Source: Gallionellales bacterium UBA7399 (GTDB taxonomy: Bacteria; Pseudomonadota; Gammaproteobacteria; Burkholderiales; Gallionellaceae). Taken from it: a stretch of 9,548 nucleotides of DNA. Position numbers and translations under genes: made by a program. The notes under the pieces are model-generated. The model had not been told where the DNA came from and ran no database searches. It was given only the letters and a program-made list of their open reading frames with translations. The stretch lies in the NCBI GenBank assembly GCA_002470125.1, contig DKNB01000041.1, forward strand, positions 4,409-13,956. The letters run 5' to 3'. Positions 1 through 6,080 of this stretch are shown in pieces; the stretch's first letter is position 1, and each line of letters begins with the position of its first letter.

Positions 1-912
1 CACTTTGAGCTTCTCAGCGAGGACGACCAGGCCGATCCAAAAACGGCCACCATTGTTGCGCAAAAGCTAGTCGACGCAAAGGTGAACGGGGTTGTTGGCC
101 ACTTTAATTCTGGTACCTCCATCCCGGCCTCCAAAATTTACAGCGATAATGGCATCCCCCAAATATCGCCTTCTGCAACGGCGGTAAGCTACACAGCCCA
201 AAACATAAAGACCGCCTTTCGCGTAATCGCAAATGACAGCCAGCAGGGCAAGGCCCTTGGCGAATTCTCAACGAACACCCTGGCCGCAAAGAGGATAGCG
301 GTAATAGATGACCGCTCTGCCTACGGCCAGGGACTGGCCGATGAATTTATAAAATCCATACAGGCGAGTGGTGCACAGATCGTAGCGCGTGAGTTCACCA
401 CCGACAAGGCGATAGACTTCACTGCGGTGCTGACCTCCATCAAGAGCAAGCGTCCCGACCTGCTATTTTTTGGCGGGATAGACACGCAGGGCGTACCCAT
501 GGTCAAGCAGCTCAAGGCGCTGGGTTTGAATGTTAAGTTTGTCATGGGCGATGGTGGTCAAACGCCCAAGTTGCTTGACTTGGCAGGCAGTGCCGCCGAG
601 GGGGTCTATGCGTCGCTACCCGGCAGACCGCTAGAGAAGATGCCAAGCGGTCAAAGCTTCGCACAACGCTATGAAGCAAAGTACAAGCAACACATCCAGC
701 TATATGCCCCCTACTGCTACGATGCTGTGAACGTGATGATCGCTGCAATGCAGAAGGCCGACTCGATCGACCCAGCCAAATATCTACCAGAACTGGCCAA
801 AATTACCCACGGTGGCGTGACTGCGAGCATCTCCTTCGATCCAAAGGGGGACATCAAGAACGGGGTAGTGACGCTATATCAAGTACAGAGCGGCAAGTGG
901 CATCCGCTGTAG
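1..912 (+). CDS. livK: Branched-chain amino acid ABC transporter substrate-binding protein (5' end missing)
   Basis: Periplasmic receptor of a Leu/Ile/Val-type importer; it captures the ligand and delivers it to the LivHM permease. Frame 1 is open from base 1, and the first 27 codons (starting HFELLSEDDQADPKTA) read straight into the conserved part, so the gene begins to the left of the window; the GTG at 82 is internal. The visible 303 codons cover most of a type I periplasmic-binding fold: the GHFNSGTSIPAS ligand-loop region, QISPSATA, the hinge-proximal IAVIDDRSAYGQGLADEF segment, and the second lobe with DLLFFGGIDTQG and YAPYCYDAVNVMI. Roughly 70 residues including the signal peptide are probably missing, judged from a usual length near 370-380. 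The stop is TAG at 910-912. The family is certain. The exact ligand (leucine, broad branched-chain or another amino acid) cannot be read from sequence, so the symbol is by family and context. Confidence 0.93.
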   Translation, partial: HFELLSEDDQADPKTATIVAQKLVDAKVNGVVGHFNSGTSIPASKIYSDNGIPQISPSATAVSYTAQNIKTAFRVIANDSQQGKALGEFSTNTLAAKRIAVIDDRSAYGQGLADEFIKSIQASGAQIVAREFTTDKAIDFTAVLTSIKSKRPDLLFFGGIDTQGVPMVKQLKALGLNVKFVMGDGGQTPKLLDLAGSAAEGVYASLPGRPLEKMPSGQSFAQRYEAKYKQHIQLYAPYCYDAVNVMIAAMQKADSIDPAKYLPELAKITHGGVTASISFDPKGDIKNGVVTLYQVQSGKWHPL

Positions 913-1011
913 ACTACCGATGCAGCGGCCTTAACACCAGCGCACTAACTCGGGATCTAATCTGAGGAGCATACCAAGACGCTGCGTGTCATTTTTTATT
1001 TACGGATAAAT
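913..1011 (+). other. Gap between binding-protein gene and livH
   Basis: This is a 99-bp spacer with no gene. It holds a GC-containing hairpin followed by a T-run (978-997, listed separately) and a weak Shine-Dalgarno-like CGGA at 1003-1006, five bases before the TTG taken as the livH start. No convincing sigma-70 promoter is visible, so livHMGF is probably reached by readthrough from the binding-protein gene. Confidence 0.5.
978..997 (+). terminator. Possible attenuating hairpin between binding protein and livH
   Basis: GACGC (978-982), a TGC loop and GTGTC (986-990) form a 5-bp stem including one G-U pair, followed at once by ATTTTTTATTT. The layout resembles a weak Rho-independent terminator. 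Partial termination here would let the binding protein be made in excess over the membrane and ATPase subunits, as is common in ABC import operons. The stem is short, so termination efficiency would be low. Confidence 0.33.
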
Positions 1012-1935
1012 TTGGATACATTCTTTCAGCAAATTATCAATGGTCTCGTACAGGGCAGCGTCTACGCCATGGTGGCTCTGGGCTATACCATGGTGTATGG
1101 GATTCTTGGCCTGATTAATTTTGCACACGGCGAGGTGGTCATGGTGGGTGCCATGGTTGCTCTGTCAGTGATTCAATTGTCGATCAGCTATGGCCTGCCC
1201 CCCATTCTGGCATTGCTAATCGGCCTGATGGTTTCGATTGCGGCATGCATGGCCCTGGGTTACAGCATCGAGCGTGTAGCCTACCGTCCATTGCGTAAGG
1301 CTCCACGCCTGGCCCCACTGATCACCGCCATCGGCGTGTCCATGGTGTTGCAAACGCTGGCGATGATCATATGGGGACGTGAGTACCACGCCTTTCCATC
1401 CCTACTACCCAACGGCTCACATATCCTATTTGGCGCCATTATCACCGAGGTACAGATTCTTATTATCTTAGTGGCGCTGGCAATGATGGGGGGGCTGCTA
1501 TTACTGGTGCACCGCACCCGTCTAGGTCGAGCCATGCGCGCCGTGGCAGAGGATCCGTCCATTGCAACCTTGATGGGGGTAAATACTAACAGCGTCATAT
1601 CCACCACCTTTATGCTGGGTTCGGCATTGGCCGCAACGGCGGGGGTCATGATCAGCGCAAATTATGGTATCGCGCACTACTACATGGGCTCCGTTTTAGG
1701 ACTCAAGGCCTTCACTGCGGCCGTATTGGGTGGCATTGGCAACATGTACGGGGCCATGGTGGGCGGTCTACTATTGGGGTTAATTGAAAGCCTGGGGGCG
1801 GGTTACATTGGCGACCTAAGTGGCGGCTTTCTTGGCAGCCACTACCAGGACGTATTCTCTTTTTTTGTGCTGATCTCGGTACTAATCTTCCGCCCATCAG
1901 GGCTACTGGGGGAACGCGTTGCGGAACGCTCTTAG
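1012..1935 (+). CDS. livH: Branched-chain amino acid ABC transporter permease LivH
   Basis: This is one of two inner-membrane permeases that form the translocation path of the importer. The 307-residue product is strongly hydrophobic with about eight membrane segments. It carries the LivH signature GYTMVYGILGLINFAHGEV (residues 24-42) and the cytoplasmic coupling loop AMRAVAEDPSIATLMGVN (about 174-191), which docks onto the ATPases. LAATAGVM and AAVLGGIGNMYGA follow, as usual. Length fits the family (about 290-310). The start is TTG: no ATG occurs before codon 20, and the MDTFFQQIINGL reading matches the usual LivH N-terminus exactly, so TTG is accepted. A weak CGGA lies five bases upstream. 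The stop at 1933-1935 overlaps the likely livM start by 17 bases, implying co-translation. Confidence 0.95.
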   Translation: MDTFFQQIINGLVQGSVYAMVALGYTMVYGILGLINFAHGEVVMVGAMVALSVIQLSISYGLPPILALLIGLMVSIAACMALGYSIERVAYRPLRKAPRLAPLITAIGVSMVLQTLAMIIWGREYHAFPSLLPNGSHILFGAIITEVQILIILVALAMMGGLLLLVHRTRLGRAMRAVAEDPSIATLMGVNTNSVISTTFMLGSALAATAGVMISANYGIAHYYMGSVLGLKAFTAAVLGGIGNMYGAMVGGLLLGLIESLGAGYIGDLSGGFLGSHYQDVFSFFVLISVLIFRPSGLLGERVAERS

Positions 1936-3034
1936 GCGCCTACTGGGCATGAGGCAGCGTGACACGTGGCTGGTGCTTGTCGTGCTGGCCATTGGACTGC
2001 TGGCGCTACCATTCATGACTGACGCACTCCTTGGGCGTGGCTGGGTGCGCATACTGGACTTTACGTTGCTCTACATCATGCTGGCGTTAGGGCTAAACAT
2101 CGTAGTCGGCTATGCCGGCCTCCTTGACCTTGGCTATATCGCCTTCTTTGCCGTAGGTGCGTACTGTTACGCCCTGCTTGGCTCGCCCCAACTTGGCCTG
2201 CACTTTCCATTCTGGGTTATCCTGCCGCTGAGTGCGCTCTTAGCGTGCCTGTTTGGTGTGCTGCTAGGCGCACCAACCCTGCGATTGCGGGGTGACTACC
2301 TGGCCATTGTCACCCTTGGGTTTGGTGAAATAATTCGCATCTTTCTTAATAACCTGAACTCGCCAATTAATATCACCAATGGCCCCCAGGGCATTGGCAT
2401 GATAGATCCCATTCATTTGGGTTCGTTCTCATTGGGCAGTACGCATGAACTATTTGGGCTCACCCTTCCCCCGGTGCACCTACATTACTATCTGTTTCTC
2501 TTTTTTACGCTGCTGGTTATTTTTGTCTCACTACGCCTAGAGGGCTCTCGCATTGGTCGTGCTTGGATGGCAATTCGCGAAGACGAGATAGCGGCCAAGG
2601 CAATGGGCATAAACACTCGCAACATAAAGTTGCTTGCGTTTGCCATGGGAGCAACATTTGGTGGGCTGGCGGGGGGGTTGTTTGCTGGATTCCAAGGCTT
2701 TGTCAGCCCAGAAAGTTTCGGCCTGGCTGAGTCCATCACGGTACTTTGCATGGTGGTCCTGGGTGGCATGGGCAATATCAGTGGTGTCCTTTTGGGATGC
2801 CTGTTGCTGGTGGTGCTGCCCGAGGTCTTACGTCACGGATCAGGGCCGGCACAACAACTTCTGTTCGGCAGGTCCTTTGTCGATCCGGAAAGCTTGCGCA
2901 TGCTGCTATTTGGATTGGCACTCATTGTAGTTATGCTGTGGCGACCCGCAGGACTGTGGCCGTCCAGACAGCATCGATCTGAGCTAACCGCGAAAGACAA
3001 TCTCACCAAGTCGTCACGGGATGACCGCACATGA
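1919..3034 (+). CDS. livM: Branched-chain amino acid ABC transporter permease LivM
   Basis: This is the second permease subunit, pairing with LivH. It has 371 residues and many membrane helices. It shows the family block GYAGLLDLGYIAFFAVGAY (residues 64-82), the LRLRGDYLAIVTLGFGEIIR segment (121-140) and the coupling loop AWMAIREDEIAAKAMGIN (215-232), followed by GGLAGGLFAGFQGFVSPESF. Two starts are plausible. TTG at 1919 has GGGGGAA (1908-1914) well placed as Shine-Dalgarno and overlaps livH. ATG at 1949 gives 361 residues but has only a distant AGG. I keep the TTG, with low certainty. The TGA stop (3032-3034) overlaps the livG ATG in an ATGA arrangement typical of translational coupling. 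The C-terminal tail after the last helix is hydrophilic and of no recognised function. Confidence 0.94.
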   Translation: MRNALRRLLGMRQRDTWLVLVVLAIGLLALPFMTDALLGRGWVRILDFTLLYIMLALGLNIVVGYAGLLDLGYIAFFAVGAYCYALLGSPQLGLHFPFWVILPLSALLACLFGVLLGAPTLRLRGDYLAIVTLGFGEIIRIFLNNLNSPINITNGPQGIGMIDPIHLGSFSLGSTHELFGLTLPPVHLHYYLFLFFTLLVIFVSLRLEGSRIGRAWMAIREDEIAAKAMGINTRNIKLLAFAMGATFGGLAGGLFAGFQGFVSPESFGLAESITVLCMVVLGGMGNISGVLLGCLLLVVLPEVLRHGSGPAQQLLFGRSFVDPESLRMLLFGLALIVVMLWRPAGLWPSRQHRSELTAKDNLTKSSRDDRT

Positions 3035-3891
3035 TGACTTCCGCTAAGCCGCACGCACCCCTGCTCGAACTGTCTGACATTGGGAAAAGTTTTGGCGGCC
3101 TGTCTGCCTTAAGCGATATCTCACTCCACATTAGACGTGGTGAAATATATGGCCTGATTGGACCCAACGGGGCAGGCAAGACGACGCTCTTCAATATTCT
3201 AACTGGACTGTATAGGGCGGATGGTGGGCGCTTTACATTTGACAACACAGAGTATGGTGGGCACTGTAAATCACACACGCTCGCACGGGCAGGGATCGCT
3301 CGTACATTTCAAAATATCCGCCTGTTCTCCAACATGACCGCACTAGAAAACGTCATGGTCGGACGCCATTTGCGTACCCGTAGTGGTATCTGGGGTGCAC
3401 TAACCCGCAACGCAGCAACGCGCGCAGAGGAACGTGAAACCCTACAACGTGCGCGTGAGCTGTTGAGCTATGTTGGTATCAATCGTCCACATCAGACCCT
3501 GGCAAAGAATCTCTCCTACGGTGAGCAGCGCAGGCTAGAGATTGCCCGTGCGTTAGCAACAGACCCCAAGCTAATTGCACTGGATGAGCCAGTGGCAGGA
3601 ATGAATTCCACCGAAACAGACAGCCTAAAAAAATTATTACGGGACATACGTGCCGGCGGCACCACGGTGCTGATCATTGAGCACGACGTCAAGCTCATCC
3701 TCAGCCTATGTGATCGTGTGGCGGTCCTAGATCAAGGCAAAAAAATTGCCGAGGACACACCCGATCAAATTAAATGCAATTCGGCCGTGATCTCGGCTTA
3801 TTTTGGTATAGAGCCCGCCGCTTACGAACAAAACTCAACGAAGCTGCCGACAGCCCGCCTTCCCGATCAAGCAAACCATGACCACCCCTGA
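3031..3891 (+). CDS. livG: Branched-chain amino acid ABC transporter ATP-binding protein LivG
   Basis: This is a cytoplasmic ATPase that drives import together with LivF. All ABC motifs are intact: Walker A GPNGAGKTT (residues 44-52), Q-loop FQNIRLF (93-99), signature LSYGEQ (161-166), Walker B LIALDEP (181-187) and switch histidine H218 in IIEHDV. NILTGLYRADGG and the helical insert around residues 103-140 are LivG-like rather than LivF-like. The product has 286 residues against a usual length near 255; the excess is a hydrophilic tail of about 25 residues after ISAYFGIE, which may have arisen by stop-codon loss and runs 14 bases into livF. The start ATG overlaps the livM stop; a second ATG follows at 3034 and either could serve. 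Confidence 0.96.
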   Translation: MMTSAKPHAPLLELSDIGKSFGGLSALSDISLHIRRGEIYGLIGPNGAGKTTLFNILTGLYRADGGRFTFDNTEYGGHCKSHTLARAGIARTFQNIRLFSNMTALENVMVGRHLRTRSGIWGALTRNAATRAEERETLQRARELLSYVGINRPHQTLAKNLSYGEQRRLEIARALATDPKLIALDEPVAGMNSTETDSLKKLLRDIRAGGTTVLIIEHDVKLILSLCDRVAVLDQGKKIAEDTPDQIKCNSAVISAYFGIEPAAYEQNSTKLPTARLPDQANHDHP

Positions 3892-4606
3892 ATTAAAATC
3901 ACTGCTGCACGTGCGCAACCTAAAGATGTCTTATGGCGGCATCCAGGCACTGCGTGGTGTAGATCTCGATGTGGCGCATGGTGAGCTAATCGCGCTCATC
4001 GGAAGCAATGGCGCAGGAAAAACCACACTGCTCAAGGTATTGGCCGGCTTGCTGCAGCCGGCAAGTGGCACGGTACACTACCGTGGCACGCCCTTAATGC
4101 ATCACGCCGCACACCAGCTGGTACAGGAGGGACTAACATTGGTACCGGAAGGCCGTGGCATATTTGCACGCCTGACGGTCAAAGAAAATTTACAGATGGG
4201 ATCTTACTGTCGCAGTGACGAGCCATCCATCGATCGCGACATGCAGAACGTGTATGAACTATTCCCGCGCCTATTCGAACGCCACAAGCAGCTGGCTGGG
4301 ACGCTGTCCGGCGGCGAACAACAGATGCTGGCGCTTGGGCGCGCACTGATGAGTCGACCCACGCTACTGATGCTAGACGAGCCCAGCATGGGGCTGGCAC
4401 CCATGATGGTCACGAAAATTTTCGAGACCATTCAAGAAATTTCTGCGCGGGGCGTTTCAATTTTATTGGTAGAGCAAAATGCCAAGCTTGCTCTTGAGGT
4501 GGCACAGCGCGGCTACGTTCTAGAGAACGGCCTCATCACATCATCCGACAGCGCCGCCAAGCTTCTAGTGAGCCCTGCCGTGCGTCAGGCCTACATGGGC
4601 AGCTAG
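3878..4606 (+). CDS. livF: Branched-chain amino acid ABC transporter ATP-binding protein LivF
   Basis: This is the second cytoplasmic ATPase of the importer and the last gene of the operon. The 242-residue product matches the family length (about 235-240). Motifs are Walker A GSNGAGKTT (residues 42-50), the LVPEGRGIFARLTVKENL block (88-105) diagnostic of LivF, signature LSGGEQ (143-148), Walker B LLMLDEP (163-169) and SMGLAP. The H-loop reads LLVEQNA, with glutamine in place of histidine, as is normal in LivF. Translation starts at ATG 3878, 14 bases inside livG, with no evident Shine-Dalgarno, so it is probably coupled to livG translation. The stop is TAG at 4604-4606. Its only downstream neighbour is a convergent gene whose stop codon lies 43 bases away. 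Confidence 0.96.
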   Translation: MTTPELKSLLHVRNLKMSYGGIQALRGVDLDVAHGELIALIGSNGAGKTTLLKVLAGLLQPASGTVHYRGTPLMHHAAHQLVQEGLTLVPEGRGIFARLTVKENLQMGSYCRSDEPSIDRDMQNVYELFPRLFERHKQLAGTLSGGEQQMLALGRALMSRPTLLMLDEPSMGLAPMMVTKIFETIQEISARGVSILLVEQNAKLALEVAQRGYVLENGLITSSDSAAKLLVSPAVRQAYMGS

Positions 4607-4649
4607 CTCGGCACACTCGACGTCTTTTTCGATCGCACCCTAGGTGGCC

Positions 4650-5864
4650 CTATACTTTTAAATTCCACTTGTAGCCAAATTCATCGTTTCCGGTTTCTTT
4701 TGGTACCACCTTATTGGGCGCATGCGGGGAGGCGGGCAGGGGCTCCTCCACAATGGGCCCCTCTTTGGTCAAAAGAAACACGACTGGCTCTGGCCTGTCG
4801 TCCTGAGTAGACGAGTACAGCTGGGGGGCATTTGCCCGAGTATCTGGATTTAAAAAACGAGCCCCGTCCGCGTCCTTCAGTATTTCAAGGTACTTCTTCC
4901 TGGCCTCCCAGCTTGGCATCGGATCATCATTCTGCTTAACCTCTTTGCTGCTTGATACAACAAAGCCGCCGCCCTCCACCTGACCCAACGCCTTGAGTGC
5001 GCTCTCGGAGTATTCGTACTGGCCCTTATTATTCTTACGCGCCACAGCATCGATAGAACAGTGGTGCGGCGCAAGCAGGACATGCCAACTCAACTTATCC
5101 GTGGCGTCCTTGCAGCTCTGCCAGACACGATCCCAAACATCAACGGTCGCATCCGCTCCCAGCATAATACGATTCACTCCACCAAAGACCTTGATCGTCC
5201 AGCGCACAATCAGGCCGCCGTCTGCCGCCCCATCCTGGGCCTTGGCGGGAGAAATTATTTGCGCCTCAATGTTTCTCGAAAAGGCTTTAACCATGCCAGA
5301 TGGTGATGCTGCCTCCAGCGTGGTAATCCTGTTGCCATTTAGCTCCGACTCTTTGCTGCCCTGAAGATCCAGCCTGCGCCTTATTTCCTGGAATAACGAC
5401 ACCGACTCATCGGACTCATGCTTCTTAGTCAGAAAATCAGGGTGCATCCAAATTTCTTCAACCAGGATTATCTTGTCATCCTCTCGTGGCCTGTCCTCAA
5501 ACTCGGCAGGGTCACCGCAATAAAAAAGTTTGTCGAAGCCCGTGATATTATTTTTGTCTGGGTGAGTCAAAACCAAAAGTGACAGACGATATTCTCGATT
5601 GCTCCGGTAACTGGATTGATAGCAGGCATACTGAAGGTCGAGAGCAAAATCGTAGTAAATCCATTGAAACGGTTGCGACGCCTCCTCGTGCCCAAGTGTT
5701 GCAGCGTTCCCCATTTGACCATTAACATCAATGGAACTCCTAAAGCGATCCGTATGTCTTTCGCAGCGATAGTTAACATCGACAAGTATCGCCTTGTCGT
5801 TGGCCTCAATTAGGGTGGTGTCCCCATTGCCAACCGGGAAGAAGGTAACGCGATTAATAGACAT
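4650..5864 (-). CDS. ComEC-like metallo-beta-lactamase-fold protein with degenerate metal site
   Basis: The 404-residue protein has an N-terminus, VTFFPVGNGDTTLIE, typical of the MBL branch related to the ComEC C-terminal domain. LVLTHPDKNNITGF follows (histidine at about residue 101), then IMLGADA (D238) and LAPHHCS (H267, H268), then a VVSSSKEV strand like the closing part of ComEC-type domains. The first metal motif reads HPDKNN where the general fold has HxHxDH, so the usual Asp and last His are both Asn; catalysis may be lost or altered. There is no signal peptide or membrane helix, so it should be cytoplasmic. A proline-rich segment precedes the C-terminal FGYKWNLKV. ATG 5864 is chosen because AGAGAGG lies six bases upstream; an in-frame TTG directly precedes it. 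It stands alone, convergent with livF. Related MBL proteins occur beside E1/E2-like conflict genes, none of which is here, so the function is unknown. Confidence 0.8.
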   Translation of the reverse strand: MSINRVTFFPVGNGDTTLIEANDKAILVDVNYRCERHTDRFRSSIDVNGQMGNAATLGHEEASQPFQWIYYDFALDLQYACYQSSYRSNREYRLSLLVLTHPDKNNITGFDKLFYCGDPAEFEDRPREDDKIILVEEIWMHPDFLTKKHESDESVSLFQEIRRRLDLQGSKESELNGNRITTLEAASPSGMVKAFSRNIEAQIISPAKAQDGAADGGLIVRWTIKVFGGVNRIMLGADATVDVWDRVWQSCKDATDKLSWHVLLAPHHCSIDAVARKNNKGQYEYSESALKALGQVEGGGFVVSSSKEVKQNDDPMPSWEARKKYLEILKDADGARFLNPDTRANAPQLYSSTQDDRPEPVVFLLTKEGPIVEEPLPASPHAPNKVVPKETGNDEFGYKWNLKV

Positions 5865-5877
5865 CAATTGCCTCTCT

Positions 5878-5893
5878 CAATTTTGTAAAATTG
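5878..5893. promoter_or_regulatory. Perfect 16-bp palindrome, candidate operator
   Basis: CAATTTTGTAAAATTG is a perfect inverted repeat with 7-bp arms and a 2-bp centre. It lies between the TATAAT box and the Shine-Dalgarno of the MBL-fold gene, roughly +13 to +28 of the expected transcript. That position suits a repressor operator; in RNA it could only form a weak, tight AU-rich hairpin. No known regulator is recognised from the sequence. Confidence 0.45.
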
Positions 5894-5912
5894 TTTGGTA
5901 CCACAATCGCAC

Positions 5913-5918
5913 ATTATA
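5913..5918 (-). promoter_or_regulatory. Candidate -10 box (TATAAT) of the MBL-fold gene
   Basis: The minus strand reads AAGTATAATGTGCG, a perfect sigma-70 -10 hexamer 48 bases before the ATG. No good -35 hexamer sits at 16-18 bases: the best spacing gives TCCATA, and there is no extended -10 TG. Such a promoter may be weak or need an activator. A second possibility further upstream is TTGATT (5957-5962) with CATATT (5935-5940) at 16 bases. Confidence 0.45.
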
Positions 5919-5989
5919 CTTAACTTACCCCGCGAATATGGAGGCATATTGGCGAAAATCAAGCAGAAAATACACATCCAACCAAAAGT

Positions 5990-6037
5990 GGTATTGTCGG
6001 CTTTTGCGCAATACCTGAGGCAATATCGCAAACCTCA
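5990..6037 (-). terminator. Two tandem hairpins downstream of waaA, possible terminator
   Basis: Read on the minus strand after the waaA stop, TGAGG pairs with CCTCA across a 12-base loop (6037-6016). The very next bases, GGTATTG and CAATACC, form a 7-bp stem across another 12-base loop (6015-5990), followed by ACTTTTGGTT. Placement at the end of waaA suits transcript ending or 3' protection, but the stems are short, the loops large and the T-run poor. Confidence 0.3.
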
Positions 6038-6080
6038 TTGGTTCGGCTTTGAAATTTAGACTAGCGCGGACGCCACAGCC

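Larger units (their letters stand above)
5865..6080 (-). other. AT-rich intergenic region between waaA and the MBL-fold gene
   Basis: This is a 216-bp stretch, visibly richer in A+T than the flanking genes. Read on the minus strand it holds, in order, two hairpins just after waaA, a TTGATT box with a loose CATATT 16 bases on, a perfect TATAAT, a 16-bp palindrome and the Shine-Dalgarno of the MBL gene. A 26-residue plus-strand reading frame starts at ATG 5938 with no ribosome site and no recognisable product; I do not call it a gene. Confidence 0.6.

Noticed and set aside
82..84. GTG as the start of the binding-protein gene
   Set aside because: The same frame is open to base 1 and encodes the conserved family sequence upstream, so the gene is cut by the window edge.
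1281..1649. Long antisense reading frame within livH
   Set aside because: It is a shadow of a strongly conserved permease; no family resemblance or start signal.
3736..3750. Inverted repeat GGCAAAAAAATTGCC inside livG
   Set aside because: It encodes the ordinary GKKIA segment of LivG; it lies within coding sequence with no T-run and is most likely chance.
4607..4649. Possible bidirectional terminator between livF and the MBL gene (CACC/GGTG around CTA, and a T5 run)
   Set aside because: The stem is only four pairs and is not followed by a T-run on either strand; the T5 run is not preceded by a stable stem.
5061..5364. Plus-strand reading frames antisense to the MBL gene, considered as an overlapping toxin or antitoxin
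   Set aside because: The composition mirrors the opposite-strand codons, with no ribosome site and no known motif.
5794..6018. Plus-strand reading frame crossing the start of the MBL gene into the intergenic region
   Set aside because: No ribosome site, no recognisable domain, and its first part is antisense to a well-supported gene.
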